The notes under the pieces were generated by a model, which was not told the origin of the DNA, ran no database searches, and saw nothing but the letters and a program-made list of their open reading frames with translations. From NCBI GenBank assembly GCA_029834535.1, contig JAQMWT010000065.1:21349-85348 (forward strand): a stretch of 64,000 nucleotides of DNA. The letters are read 5' to 3'. This document shows positions 8,971 to 23,100 of this stretch, piece after piece (position 1 is the first letter of the stretch; each line of letters opens with the position of its first letter). The DNA is from Chrysophaeum taylorii. Its lineage: Eukaryota > Sar > Pelagophyceae > Pelagomonadales > Pelagomonadaceae. A program made the translations under genes and the position numbers.

Positions 8971-10816
8971 CTTTCCGCGGCGATTGAGCGGCATCATGGA
9001 GCCGCAGTGTCGTCGATTCGGCAGCACCCCACCCCGCAAGCTGCGGTGGTCAGGAAAACTGTCGGCGGCGGAGTTCAGCAAGATGAAACAGGTGCTCTCC
9101 ATGCGCCTACTGGAAGGAAGCAAGGTCGAGGATGAGCGCAGTCCGGAAAAGTTGAAGCGCGGATCTACGGGGAGTATCGAGCAACCGAGCGGTCGGCCGA
9201 GGCGGAGCGTCGTGTACTCTACGGGGCTAACAGAGGCAGTGCTCGGGCGGCTCCGGCTGAAGGAAAAGCTGCGGCGACTACCGTCGACCAGCAGCAGCAG
9301 CCCGAGCGAAGCCGAGCTTCGGGATTCGAACCGGACGCTCGCCGCGGCCGAAGTCTTCAACCTCGTCACGATTTACTTCAAGCAGCCGACGATCTCCGAC
9401 GCTGCGCGAGAACACGTAATCCGCCGCCTGCGCAAGTCGAGAGAGTCCGTCGGAACGCAGCTGATCGAGCAGGGCACGGCAGGCCACGCGCTCTTTGTCC
9501 TCGTGGACGGTAGGATCGCCGCCTCGCGGAACGGCGCCAAACGGAAAGAACTCACACCGCCCTGCTTGTTTGGCGAGGTGTCGGTCATTTACGGCACGAG
9601 CACGGCAACCTACACCGTAACCAGCGAGGAGGCGACGCTCTTCAAGCTCGCCAAGGCCGACTGGGCTTTTTTTGTGACGATGGATCTTCCGTGCCTTCGC
9701 GACGACGGCGCTCTTCTTCTTCTTCTTCCCCCTCGAGGTGGTAGTGTAAACGACGAAGAAGAAAAAAGCTCGTCCTCTCTCTACGTTTCGGATCATCACC
9801 ACAACCACGCCCCCCCCGAAAAAGTGACGTTCACGCTGAGCGAGATCGAGCCGGTGGCAAAATTGGGCGAGGGCGGCTTCAGCACGGTGACGCTCGCGCG
9901 AGCGGGCGGGACGTACTACGCGATGAAGACGATAGAAAAGGAGTCGATCGAAAGGCATAAGCTCGGGAAGAAAATCGTGGTCGAGAAGCAGGTGCTCGAG
10001 CGCGTCGCGTCGTCGGCATTTTGCCTGCGACTCCACGCGACCTTCGCCGACGCCGACTGCCTCTATCTGCTGACCGAGGTGGCAGAGTGCGGCGACCTCA
10101 TGGACCACATGATCAAACTCGACACGATCCCCGAGGCGGACGCGCGCTTCTACGCCGCGTGTATCTGCTGCGGCATCTCGCACTGCCACCGCGCGGGCCT
10201 CGTGCACCGCGACGTCAAGCCGGAGAACTGCTTCGTATACGCCGACGGCCGTCTCAAACTCGGGGACTTTGGGCTGGCGAGAATACTCCCTTACACCGTC
10301 CAGCTCGACCAAGGACGCCATAAAAAATGCACGCTCGCGTTCACAATGTGCGGAACGCCGGAATTTCTCGCCCCCGAATTTATATTTAGTCGCGGCTACG
10401 ACGCGCGCGTCGACTGGTGGGCTTTCGGCTGCATCGTCTACGAGATGCTCTTCGGCGAGAACCCCTTCGCCGACGACGATCTCAACTCGACCTTCAACAA
10501 AATCTGCTCTGCTGCCTCTGGCTACTATCCGGCGACGGCCGAGGCCAACTTCACCGGGACCAACCACTCCACGGCGGCATTTCTCCGAGGCCTCATGAGC
10601 GGGCGCGACGACCGCCTCGACGATCCCGCCATCAAGCGCCACGCCTACTTCGACGGCTTCGACTGGGCTCGCTTCCACGCGGGCGCCATGCTACCTCCGC
10701 CGACAGGTCCCAACAAGGTCCTGAATTGCGAGCCAGACGATGACCCCGCCTTCTTGGACAGCTACCCCACGCCCTACACGGGTGACGAGTCTCTCTTCGA
10801 CGGCTTCGCCCTTTGA
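8888..10816 (+). CDS. AGC-type protein kinase with CNB-like regulatory domain and myristoylation motif
   Basis: The protein is 642 aa from the ATG at 8888 (AAAAATGGG context). It begins MGAGASH, a good N-myristoylation signal, which supports this start over the 35-codon upstream extension, whose first codon (8783) is also an ATG. A disordered Pro/Ser region follows. A CNB-like fold spans about residues 155-270, with FGEVSVIYGTSTATYTV in the phosphate-binding-cassette position. The kinase domain spans about 314-620: glycine loop GEGGFSTV, AMK lysine, HRDVKPEN, DFG, activation loop TMCGTPEFLAPE. The C-tail ends DESLFDGFAL, resembling the FxxF hydrophobic motif of AGC kinases. The layout is PKG-like. 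However, the cassette lacks the usual Arg that contacts the cyclic phosphate, so cNMP binding is doubtful. Membrane attachment through myristate is an inference from the motif. Confidence 0.9.
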
Positions 10817-11192
10817 CCATGGCAAGGATTAGATCACCCGCGAGTCAAGCGGAGCGAGTCAAGCGGTGCGACTCTGTCTGCGCCCCTCTAAGTAGAACGC
10901 AAGCCGTTCGCATAATCTTCTCGAAAAAAATAATAAAGTGGGCCTAGATGCCAGCCTCCACACAACGCCCCAAACCACGGAACGCACTTGCGTGCTGACG
11001 TTCGCACCCCCACCTACGTGTGTCAACAATCGACTTTAAACCAAAACCCCAGCCAATCACATGCACACTAGACCTTATGATGTGGTGGCTTTTGTTTTAA
11101 GAAGTTAAAAAGAGGAGTAAAGAATATCGTCGGCTCGTGATAATAAGAGGGTTTCTTTCTTTCTTTCTTTCAAAGTCCATCATCATCTCGTA
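10817..11192. other. Intergenic region upstream of the giant REJ gene
   Basis: This holds the kinase 3' flank, including an AATAAA hexamer near 10930 that may serve polyadenylation, and the 5' flank of the giant gene. A TTTC tetranucleotide run (about 11155-11171) lies just before the start codon at 11193. No gene is visible. Confidence 0.5.
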
Positions 11193-14100
11193 ATGATGAA
11201 TATCGTGGCAATAAGCGCGTTGGCCGTCGCGGCGGCGCTCGAGGCGTCGCAGGTGGCGAAACTCCTCGCGAGCGACGGCGCCAGCGGCGATTACTTTGGG
11301 TCGTCGACCGCTGTCTACGAGTCGATGATCATCGTCGGCGCGTTCCGCGACGACAACAGCAATGGCCAGGACACGGGAGCGGCGTACGTGTTCAACGCGA
11401 CGACGCAGGTGGCGAAACTGGTCTCGGGTGAGAGTTCTGATTTTTTCGGGTGGAGCGTGTCGATCTTCAACTCGACGATCGTCGCGGGAGCTTACGACGA
11501 CGACGATCTGGGATCTGACGCGGGCGCGGTTTACGTCTTCGAGGGATCGAGCTTCGTTCAGACCGCCAAACTCACTGCGAGCGACGGGCAAGCTGGAGGC
11601 AGGTTTGGGTATGCCGTCTCGGTGTACGACGGCACGGTCGCCGTGGGAGCACCGGGCGTGAGTTCGCACGTAGGAGCGGCGTACGTATTCGACAACCACG
11701 CGGAGCGGTGCCGGTTGAACGCGAGCGACGGCCAGGTGGACAACGTGTTCGGATCGGCGATCGCGATCTACGAGAATGTGACTGTGGTTGGCGCGTATCG
11801 CGACGGGCAAAACGATACGGGCGCGGCCTACGTCTTCGAGGGATGCGTGGAGGTTGCGAAACTGACCGCGAGCGACGCCGACAACAACGACTACTTTGGA
11901 GACGCGGTCGCGATCTATAATCGCACCATCGTCGTCGGAGTGAGGTACGACGACGATATTGGGACAAACGCGGGCGCCGTCTACGTGTTTGACTACGAGG
12001 ATGGTGCGTACGCTTTGTCTGCCAAGCTCACCGCGAGCGACGGAGAACCTAAAAACAAATTTGGCTACTCGGTCGCGATCTTCGATGGCGCGATAATCGC
12101 CGGTGCCACGCGTGTCAACAATGCGGGCGCAGCCTACGTCTTCGAGTACGCCGACGGAAGTTACGTCCAGCGAACAGTGCTCAACGCGTCGGATACTGCG
12201 AAGGACGACTACTTCGGTTGCTCTTGCGGGGTCTACGACGGTCTAGTCGTCGTCGGCGCGTGCGGTGATGCCGATCTCGGCTACGAGGCTGGCTCCGCCT
12301 ACGTTTTTGAGATTGTGCCCTCCCCCACCGCCACACCCTCCACGGCCGCACCCTCGCTATCTCCATTGCCCAGCGAGGCGACCTTTCGTCCCTCGTCCAT
12401 TCCCACTCCGTTTCCAACGCCCTTGCCGTCGGCAGAGACCTATCTTCTGGGGACGACGTCTCCGTCGGCGTCGCCAACGCGCGTGCCCTCGCTACATCTA
12501 ACCGCGATACCTTCTCGTGGCTCAACCGCGGCGCCAACCAGCTATCCCGAGGTGCCACCCACGGTGATGCCCTCTTCGTCTCCGACAACGTCACCTTTGG
12601 GATTCCCTAGTGTTGCGCCGTCGATGCGTCCGTCGGCGTCACCCAAAATGGCGCCTACTTTGGTTCCCACAATATCACCATCGGACTCACCCACCGGGTT
12701 GCCGACGACCAATCCCCCTTCGGTGTCGCCCACGTTCGCTCCCACTCCACAACCGACGACAACACCGTCGGGCTCGCCCACTGCGGCACCGACCAGCTTT
12801 CCCTCCTCGGAGCTCCCTACGTTCGTACCCTCGGGGCTACCATCTGCATTGCCCAGCGAGGTGCCGACAACAACATGTCCGTCAGTGTTGCCCACGTTTT
12901 GGCCCACCCCGTCTCCGACAACGTCTCCTTCGGACTCGCCAACCGCAGCGCCAACCAGCTATCCCGTGATGTCACCCACAGTCGTCCCGTCTCTACCTCC
13001 GACGACGTCACCTTCGGGATTCCCTAGTGTTGCGCTGTCGAGGTGTCCGTCAGCGTCACCCACAATGGCGCCATTTCCGGCTCCGACAAAGTTACCGTCG
13101 GACTCACCCACCGAGTTGCCGACTACCAATCGCCCCTCAGTGTCGCCCACATTCGCTCCCACTCCGCAACCGATGACAACACCATCGGGATCACCCAATG
13201 CGGCACCGACCAGCTATCCCTCGGTGCTACCTACGTTCGTTCCCTCTCCAACAGCATTACCATCAGGATCGCCCAGCACGGTGCCGACATTATCACCCGC
13301 AGTGTCGCCTGCATTTATGACTTCTCCGCTCCCGACAACATCTCCTTCGGACTCGCCAATCACAGCGCCAACCAGCTATCCCTCGGCATCACCCACAGTG
13401 AGGCCCGCTTCGCCTCCGACAATGTCACCTTCGAGATTCCCTAGTCTGGCGCCGAAGAGGTGTCCGTCAGCATCACCCACAATGGCTCCTTCTCCAGCTC
13501 CGACAATGTCACCATCTGACTCACCCGCCGGGGTGCTGACTACCAATCATCCCTCGGTGTCTCCCACATTCGTTCCCACTCAGCCTCCGACGACAACACC
13601 ATCGGGCTCGCCTACTTCGACACCAGCCAGCTATCCCTCGGTGCTGCCCACGTTCGATCACTCTCCAACAGCATTTCCATCAGGATCGCCCAGCGGCATG
13701 CCAAAATTATCTCCCTCAGTGCTTCCTACATTGTTGACGTCTCCGCCCCCGACAACATCCCCTTCGGACTCGCCAATCACAGCGTCAACCAGCTATCCCT
13801 TGGCATCACCCACAGTGAGGCCCGCTTTGCCTCCGACAATGTCACCTTCGAGATTCCCTAGAACGGCGCCGTTGCGGTGTCCGTCGGCATCACCCAAAAT
13901 GGCTCCTTCTCCAGCTCCGACAATGTCACCATCTGACTCACTCACCGGGGTGCTGACTACCAATCATCCCTCGGTGTCTCCGACATTCGTTCCCACTCAG
14001 CCTCCGATGACAACACCATCGGGCTCGCCTACTTCGGTACCAGCCAGCTACCCCTCGGTGCTGCCCACGTTCGTTCCCTCTCCAACAGCATTTCCATCAG

Positions 14101-17100
14101 GATCGCCCAGCACGGTGCCGACATTATCACCCGCAGTGTCGCCTGCATTTATGACTTCTCCGCCCCCGACAACATCTCCTTCGGACTCGCCAATCACAGC
14201 GCCAACCAGCTATCCCTCGGCATCACCCACAGTGAGGCCCGCTTCGCCTCCGACAATGTCACCTTCGAGATTCCCTAGTCTGGCGCCGAAGAGTTGTCCG
14301 TCAGCATCACCCAAAATGGCTCCTTCTCCAGCTCCGACAATGTCACCATCTGACTCACCCACCGGGGTGCTGACTACCAATCATCCCTCGGTGTCTCCCA
14401 CATTCGTTCCCACTCAGCCTCCGACGACAACACCATCGGGCTCGCCTACGTCGGTACCAGCCAGCTATCCCTCGGTGCTACCTACGTTCGTGCCCTCTTC
14501 AACAGCATTTCCATCAGGATCGCCTAGCACGGTGCCGACACTATCACCCGCAGTGTCGCCTGCATTTATGACTTCTCCGCCCCCGACAACATCTCCTTCG
14601 GACTCGCCAATCACAGCGCCAACCAGCTATCCCTCGGCATCACCCACAGTGAGGCCCGCTTCGCCTCCGACAATGTCACCTTCGAGATTCCCTAGTCTGG
14701 CGCCGAAGAGTTGTCCGTCAGCATCACCCAAAATGGCTCCTTCTCCAGCTCCGACAATGTCACCATCTGACTCACCCACCGGGGTGCTGACTACCAATCA
14801 TCCCTCGGTGTCTCCCACATTCGTTCCCACTCAGCCTCCGACGACAACACCATCGGGCTCGCCTACGTCGGCACCAGCCAGCTATCCCTCGGTGCTACCT
14901 ACGTTCGTGCCCTCTTCAACAGCATTTCCATCAGGATCGCCCAGCACGGTGCCGACATTATCACCCGCAGTGTCGGCTGCATTTATGACTTCTCCGCCCC
15001 CGACAACATCTCCTTCGGACTCGCCAATCACAGCGCCAACCAGCTATCCCTCGGCATCACCCACAGTGAGGCCCGCTTCGCCTCCGACAATGTCACCTTC
15101 GAGATTCCCTAGTCTGGCGCCGAAGAGGTGTCCGTCAGCATCACCCAAAATGGCTCCTTCTCCAGCTCCGACAATGTCACCATCTGACTCACCCGCCGGG
15201 GTGCTGACTACCAATCATCCCTCGGTGTCTACCACATTCGTTCCCACTCAGCCTCCGACGACAACACCATCGGGCTCGCCTACGTCGGCACCAGCCAGCT
15301 ATCCCTCGGTGCTGCCCACGTTCGTTCCCTCTCCAACAGCATTTCCATTAGGATCGCCCAGCACGGTGCCGACATTGTCACCCGCAGTGTCGCCTGCATT
15401 TATGACTTCTCCACTCCCGACAACATCTCCTTCGGACTCGCCAATCACAGCGCCAACCAGCTATCCCTTGGCATCACCCACAGTGAGGCCCGCTTCGCCT
15501 CCGACAGTGTCACCTTCGAGATTCCCTAGAACGGCGCCGTTGAGGTGTCCGTCAGCGGCACCCATCGTGGCGCCATCTCTGGCTCCATCGGACCTTCCTA
15601 GCGGGTTGCCAACGACGTGTCCCTCAGTGTTACCCTCGTTCACGTCCTCGCTGCCACCGATGATGTCTCCATCAGGCTCGCCCACCGCAGCTCCGACCAG
15701 CATTCCCTCGACATCACCCACATTTGCACCCTCTCCGGCTTCGACGATGTCACCATCAGGCTCACCCAGCGAGGTGCCGACGACCTGTCGTTCCTCACTG
15801 TCGCCCTCACTCGTTCGCTCTCTATCTCCGACGACACCACGGTCTGACTCGCCCAATGCGGCGCCGACCAGCTATCCCTCAACACTACCCACCTTTGCGC
15901 TCTCGCTGCCTCTGACGACCTCACTTTCGGGCTTTCCAAGCGTGGCTCCAACCAGCTGTCCCTCGACCTCACCCACGGTCGCGTCCTTTACTCCAACGAA
16001 GTCTCCGTCAGGCTTACCACGCGATGCGCCAACAAGCTTTCCATCAGTGTCATACACATTCGCACCCTCTTCGCCTCCGACTACATCCCCTTCGCTCTTG
16101 CCAACCACGATGCCCACCGTGTATCCCTCGGCATCACTCATATTCCTGACCTCTCCATCTCCCACAACGTTACCTTTAGTCCCATCCAGCCAGTCGCCGA
16201 CCAGTTATCCCTCTGCATCACCTACAGTTGTTCCCACTACAACTCCAACACTGCCACCTTCAGGCTCTTCTAGAGCGTCGCCGACTAGCTATCCATCAGC
16301 GTCACCCACAGTCTCGCACTCTCTGCCTCCGACAATATTACCATCAGGCTCACCCAGCAAGGTGCCAACGATCATTGTTCCCTCGCTGTCACCCACCTTT
16401 GCTCCCTCTCTACCTCCGATGACACCGCCACCGTCTGGCATGCCCCATACGGCACCGATCAGCTGTCCCTCAATGTCACCCACACTTGCGCCGTCGCTTC
16501 CTCCGACGTCGTCACCTTCGGGATTCTCTGGCGCGGACCCGACCAGCTGTCCCACGTCATTGTCGACATTCGAACCATCACTGCCGCCGACAATGTCTCC
16601 GTCTGGCTCACCCAGCGACTTGCCGACAACTTGTCCATCAGTATCACCCACACTAGGACTCTCTCCACCTCCAGCGACTGTGCCATTGGGCTTGCCCACC
16701 ACTGCGCCCACCGCCCACCCCTGGGTCTCACCCTCGTTCGTGCCCTCTCCGCCTCTGACAACGTCACCTTCGGGTTCGCTCAAGCAGCCTCTGACGAGCT
16801 ATCCCTTTGCATCGCCCACAGTTGTGCCCACTGCGACTCCACACCTACCAGCTTCGGGTTCTGCTAGTGTGGCGCCGACAAGGTGTACAGTAACATCTCC
16901 CACGCTGGCGCCATCTCCGGCTCTGACAACGTCACTATCGAACTTACCCAGCGAGGTGCCGACGACTGGTCCCTCGGTCTCCTATTCTTCCTCACCGCCG
17001 CCTTTGACAATGTCACCTTCGGGTTCGCTCACTGTGGCACCGAAAAGCTATCCCTCTTCGTCACGCACATTTGCACCCTCGCTGCCTCCGACGACGTCAC

Positions 17101-20100
17101 CCTCTGGCTTCACGAACGCGGATCTGACCAGCTGTCCCTCGGCTTCACCCACAGTCGTACCTTTTCTGTCCCAAACAATGTCTCCGTCAGGTTTTCCGAG
17201 CGAGGTGCCACCACCAACCTTTCCATCAGTGTCACAAACATTCACACCCTCTCTGCTTCCCACTACGGCCCCATGGGGCTTGCCAACCGCGGTGCCCACT
17301 ATTTATCCCTCGGCGTCGCCCATATTCCTGCCCTCTCCACCTCCGACAACGTCACCTTCGGGCTCATCCAGCCAGCCGCCAACCAGCTGTCCCTCTTCAT
17401 CACCCAAAACTGTGCCCACCGCGACTCCGAAACTGCCGTCTCCGGGCTCTCCTAGTGTGGCGCCGACAAGTTGGCCATCGGCGTCACCCACGGTGGCGCC
17501 CTTTCTGGCTCCGACAATGTCTCTATCGAGCTCACCTATGGAGGTGCCGACGACCTGTCGTGCCTCAGTGTCGCCCTCGTTTGTTCCGTCTCTACCATCG
17601 ACGATGCCACCGTCTAGCTCACTGAATGCGGCACCGACACGCTGTCTCTCAACGTCACCTGCATTTGCGCCATCGCTGCCTCAAACGACGTCACCCTCGG
17701 TTTTGCCAAGCGTGGCTCTGACCAACGTTCCCTCGGCATCACCCACAGTCGCAGCCTTTGCGCCTCCAACGACGTCTCCGTCAGGCTTACCGATCGAGGT
17801 GCCAACAACCTTTCCAGCAGTGTCACACACATTTGCACCCTCTTCGCTTCCGACTACGGCGGCCCCATTGCGCTTGCCAACCGCGATGTTCACCACGTAT
17901 CCCTCGACGTCGCCCAAATTCCTACCATCTCCACCTCCAACAACGTCATCCAGGCAGCCGCCGACCATCTATCCCTCTGCATCACCCACAGTTCTTCCCA
18001 CAGAGATTCCGACGCTGCCACCTTCAGGCTCTTCTAGAGCGGCGCCGACTAGCTACCCACCAGCGTCACCCATAGTCGCGTCCTCTCCGCCTCCGATGAT
18101 GTTACCATCAGCCTCATCCAGCAAGGTGCCGACGACCTGTCGTCCCTCGGTATCGCGCACTGTCGCTCCCTCTCCAACACCGCCACCGTCTGGCATGCCC
18201 GACGCGGCACCGACAAGTTGTCCGTCACTGACGCCGACATTTGCGCTCTCGCTGCCTCTGACGTCGTCACCTTCGGGCTTCTATAGCGCGGATCCGACCA
18301 GCTGTCCCACATTGTCGTCGACACTCGCACAGTTACCGTCGGAATCACATAGCGCCACCCCGAAGACTTGTCCAGCAGCCGCACCTTCATTTGTGCCCAC
18401 GCTCTCTCCGACGACGTCACCTTTGGACTTGCCCAGCGCGGCGCCTACGAACTATCCCTCGATGTCACCTACACTCGCGCTCTCGTCGATTATTCCGACG
18501 ACTTTAATGTCGGACTCGCCTGCGAATGCTCCGACTGGAAATCCTGCGACTTCACCAATATTTGCGCCCACGCCGCCTCCGACGAAGTCACCTTTTGCCT
18601 TGCCCACCGTGGCGTCAGCTAGTGTTTCTACGTTCTCGCCCACGTTAACGCTCTCAGCACTTCCGAAGATGTCGCCCTCCGGAAGTGAGGTGCCGACGAC
18701 CTGTCTCTCGGCATCACCAACGTTCGCGCCCGCTCTGTCACCATCGATCCTACCAAACGCGGCGCCGACCAGCTGTTCCTCAGCGTCACCTGCATTTGTG
18801 CCTTTGAATCTCTCGACAGCGTCACCGTCGCGCATCACGGCTCCGACCAGCTATCCCTCGATGTTTCCGACTTTCGCGTCCTCGACACTTCCAACAGCGT
18901 TGCCGTTGAGCTCACCTATCGGAGCGCCATCAACATATCCCTCGGTGGCACCAACATTTGCGCGCTCGCGGATGTCTCCTTTGAGCTCGCCCACCGTGGT
19001 GCCGAGCAGCAATACCGTGATGTCACCCACATCTTCGCCGTCGATACTTCCGACGATGTTACGGTCGGACTCACCCCGAGCGGCACCGACGAGCTGTCTC
19101 TCGGTGTCACCCACGTTTACGTTGCCTCCGACCGCGATCCCTTCTGTCGTGCCCATCGCGACGCCGACCAGCCATCCCTCGGCGTCACCCACACGGGAGC
19201 CGTCTACATGCGCCCCTTCGATTCCACCTATGATGATACCATCGAGATCGCCCGACGTGGTGCCAACTTCCAATCCGTCTAAGCCACCCACATTTGGGTC
19301 CTCGTTACCTCCGACGACATCATCATCTCGATCTCACAGCGCGGCGCCAACCACCTGTCCCCCATCGTTCACTACATCCGCACCCTCTTTTCCTCCGACG
19401 ACGCTACCAAAGGGTTCGTCGAGTGCGATATCGACGACCTATCCCTCATACTCACCGTCATTCGTTCCCTCGCTGCATCCGACGACGCCACCAAGTGGAA
19501 CGTTCAGCATGGCCCCTACGAGTTTTCCCTCAGAGACACCAGTGTATCAGCCTTCCACGACGCCAGTGTATCAGCCTTCCACAGTCGTTCCCTCGTTGGG
19601 TACCACGACGATGTCAACAAAAGGATCCTCCAGCTCGGCCCCGATTATTTGTCCTACAGCCGCATCCGAGCAATCCAATGTCGCACCCTCGATACCTCCT
19701 GCGATGCCACCATCTAAATCGCCCAGCTCGGTGGCGGTGTACTCTCCTTCAATGTCACCCTCATCCGAGAGGAAAAGTCCAACTGCGCGTCCCGCGTACC
19801 CGTCGTCCACAGGACCGAGCTCGCAGCAAATTTTTCAACGCGTGGCATCACCGACTGCGCTTGAAGGCGCAAATCAAACAACCTTGTTCACAACTGAGTC
19901 ACCGACGTTGGTGCCTGAGAGCAATGAGTCTAGCAGCAGTGTGCCATCAATCAACATCAACCCGACGCCTTTGCCTTCAATGATCCTGACTGTTCATCCA
20001 ACCAACGAGCCCTCGCAGGATCCCACTCCAGTTCACACAAGCCCACCGTCGCATCATCCAACAAACTTGCCCTCTTCTCACACAAAAAGTGCAGCGCCGT

Positions 20101-23100
20101 CCATGCATCGCTCGCCGAGTCCAACGCGCGATCTGAGCAGCTGCCCGATACTACATCCTACGAGACAACCCTCGGCGGGCCCGACCTATGCCTCGACTGT
20201 CTTGGAGTCAACTCTAGAGCCAACAAGCAACGTGTTTATGGTATCGGCGGCGCCATCTCAGAAGCTCACTGTCACGCCGACCGTTCAGGTGGCAGCCGCT
20301 GGCATCGGAGCAACTCCGAGTCAAAAACTAACACACATACCAACGACTAATGTCTTCCTCGGTGGGTATGACTCCATATCGACAAATGCACCTTCGACAG
20401 AAGCACTTGGGACAGGGGAGGTCATGCTACCATCGGCAGCTCCGTCAAATTGGGCATGGCACCATGAAATGACATCGCCTTCTTCAGATGCATCAACAAT
20501 AGCGCCAGGTTCTAACTTCGAGGAGAATACTTACGCTCCGACATCCAGCAAGCACACGTCTTCGTTTAACACTTCCTCTGACGGGAGTAGCTACAATCCC
20601 AACGCGAGTGTCACGCTCTCACCCTCATCAGTTCAGCAGCGAGACGCAGCGGCCTCAACAACAGCAGTTCCAACAATAATAACCGAAGGTTCGACTTTTC
20701 CGACTTTTGCTGGTGCGCTAACAAAGTATCCAACTCCATATTCAGCTGCCGCGCCCTCTGCCTCTCCCATTGAGTATGGGCACCTAGCGGGCGTGACAAC
20801 CGTACCAACAACGACTGACGAGGCTTATCCTTCGACACACTCCACGATTCCATCCTTGGAGCCATCACTTGCTCGCTCCACTCTAGCTCCCTCCTCGGCA
20901 GAGAATTATGGTACTCCGGATACGAGCCCGGCGGCGGTGACTACGCCAGTTCCTTCCAATGTTGTCTCTACACAACATCCGACAAATTCTGTGATAGAAG
21001 TTCCAACGACAACCAGCGACGACTCGTGCTCGCGCGCTCGCGCTCTTAACCTGGTCCCGTCCGAACCGCAGTTGAGTCGTGCGAAGTTTGACGCGAGCGG
21101 TGGCATCGTAGCGATTGACTTTGACTCGCCCACCGACCAAGCATCATTTGCGGCGGGCGTAAGGTTCGATTGCGGTGCTGTTGTCAATTTCACTGCTGCC
21201 ACCGCCAATGAACAAGGCAGCTGTAACTGGGTTACCGCGTCGACGATAAGCGCAGACGTGACCACGGCACTCGGGGTGCTTCCCCGCACCACCGTATCGT
21301 TGCTCCCGGGCGTGCTCAAGTCTGAATGCAGCAGCGATGAAGCGTATTGCTCGTGCTATCAGTATGCCAATTCGTCGACGGTTTCGATAGCATCGCCCAA
21401 TCCCGCCGTAGTACCGACGGCCATTTTATCGGGCGCTACGAGTGTCGCTGCGTGCGCGGGCCTTAGTGTTGCATCGGATCTGTCGACCGGAAGCGGGGGC
21501 CGCGACTTCCGTTACTTTTGGAATGCCACGATGCTTCCAGCCACGAGTTCAGATGATGATGCACAATCCGTTCTGAAGAGTATACTTTCTCGCTCGAACA
21601 ACCTCGCAAGCGGCGGTTCTGCGACGCTCGAAGCAACCTCAGACGAGCTCGAGATAATGCTCGATGCTGGCAACGTCACCAGCCTGAGTATAAGCTTGAT
21701 AGTTGAAAATTTTTTCAGCGAGGTATCTGCGCCGTCGGACAGCTTCGTCGTCAGTATTAACGACGATCGTATCCCTCACGTCGAAATTGCGGGCGGCGTG
21801 CGACAAATGTTTCATCGATCGTCATCCGTCTCGATTAAGGCAGTTGCGTACGCGACGACGTGTGGCGGTAATTTATCGAGCGTCCACTCTGTAAAGTACA
21901 ACTGGGAGCTGTACAATGTCACGTTCGACGAGGCGCAACACGAGAGCGTCGTACCGTCGGGGGTTTTTTCCACCTCGAACGACGATCGCTTTTTCAAAGT
22001 CGACGAGTACGCGCTCCACGTTCAAACCTACGTGCTACTGGTGACAGTCACCGACACGACGACAAACGCGAACAACAGCGCGTACTCGTACTTGAACGTC
22101 ACGCGTGCATCTGTCACGGCCGTGATCACGGGTGCCGATCGCACGGTTTCTCGACGCAGCCGAGAAGTCGTCGAACTTTCAGCTGCTAGCTCGTACGACG
22201 ATGACGTGAGCAGTGCGACAGGAGCTGAATCCGGCCTTCGGTTTTTCTGGACGTGCACCACGAGTTCGTGCCCGTCGTTCGACGAAACGGTCGCGATCAA
22301 CATCAGCGAGCTTGGAGCTCAAACCCAGAATGTTTCTGTGGGCCTCACAGCTAGTAGCGATGATGGGCGTGGGTCCTCGACCTCTGCCTTTCTTTGGATT
22401 GTGAACGAAGCCAACACGCCCGAGGTCTTTGTCACCCAACCGGAGCGTTCTACGACTCTCGTGAGTAACAGCGACGACATAATTTTGGACGGTACCATTG
22501 TTATTGAAAACTCAAATGCGCCGCCGTCCGCGCTGACGTCGACGTGGTCGTTGGCAAGCGGTGAGTTGAACGATGGCGATACTCTGGCGTCGACTGCCCG
22601 GACTGACGTGACTATTATCTGGAGCTCGACGACGACGACGGCGGGAGAAAGCCTGATCCACAACTTGGTGCTTCCTGCCGGTATCCTCATTTCCGGGGGA
22701 GCATATACATTCGTGCTAGAAGCAAAGTCTAGCAATCTAACTGGTTTTGCACAAGTCGTGGTCGAATGTGCAATGCCACCAATTGGTGGCAATGTCGCGG
22801 TATCTCCGACGAGCGGTTATAACACGCTGACAAGCTTCGAACTGACGACTGCCAACTGGGCGACCTCCTATCCACCGCTCAAATACGCTTTTTTCGCGCG
22901 TACGGGTCAATTATCAAGCACGCTTCGGACCAGCACGAAGGAAACGTCGCTCTCGTCGGCGTATTTACCGTCGGGAAACCCGAACGCGACGGTGTCCGTG
23001 GCGAGTACTCGGCGTTGTTCTGGAGGATACGCGAATTGTCTTGACCAACGTTTTTTTCTTGTGCGCAGGTAGCCACCGACGATCTCGGCGGCGAAGGAAG

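Noticed and set aside
12316-19830. CRISPR-like or satellite array
   Set aside because: The repeats lie in one continuous open frame of a signal-peptide protein, lack unique spacers and keep codon phase, so they are coding tandem repeats.
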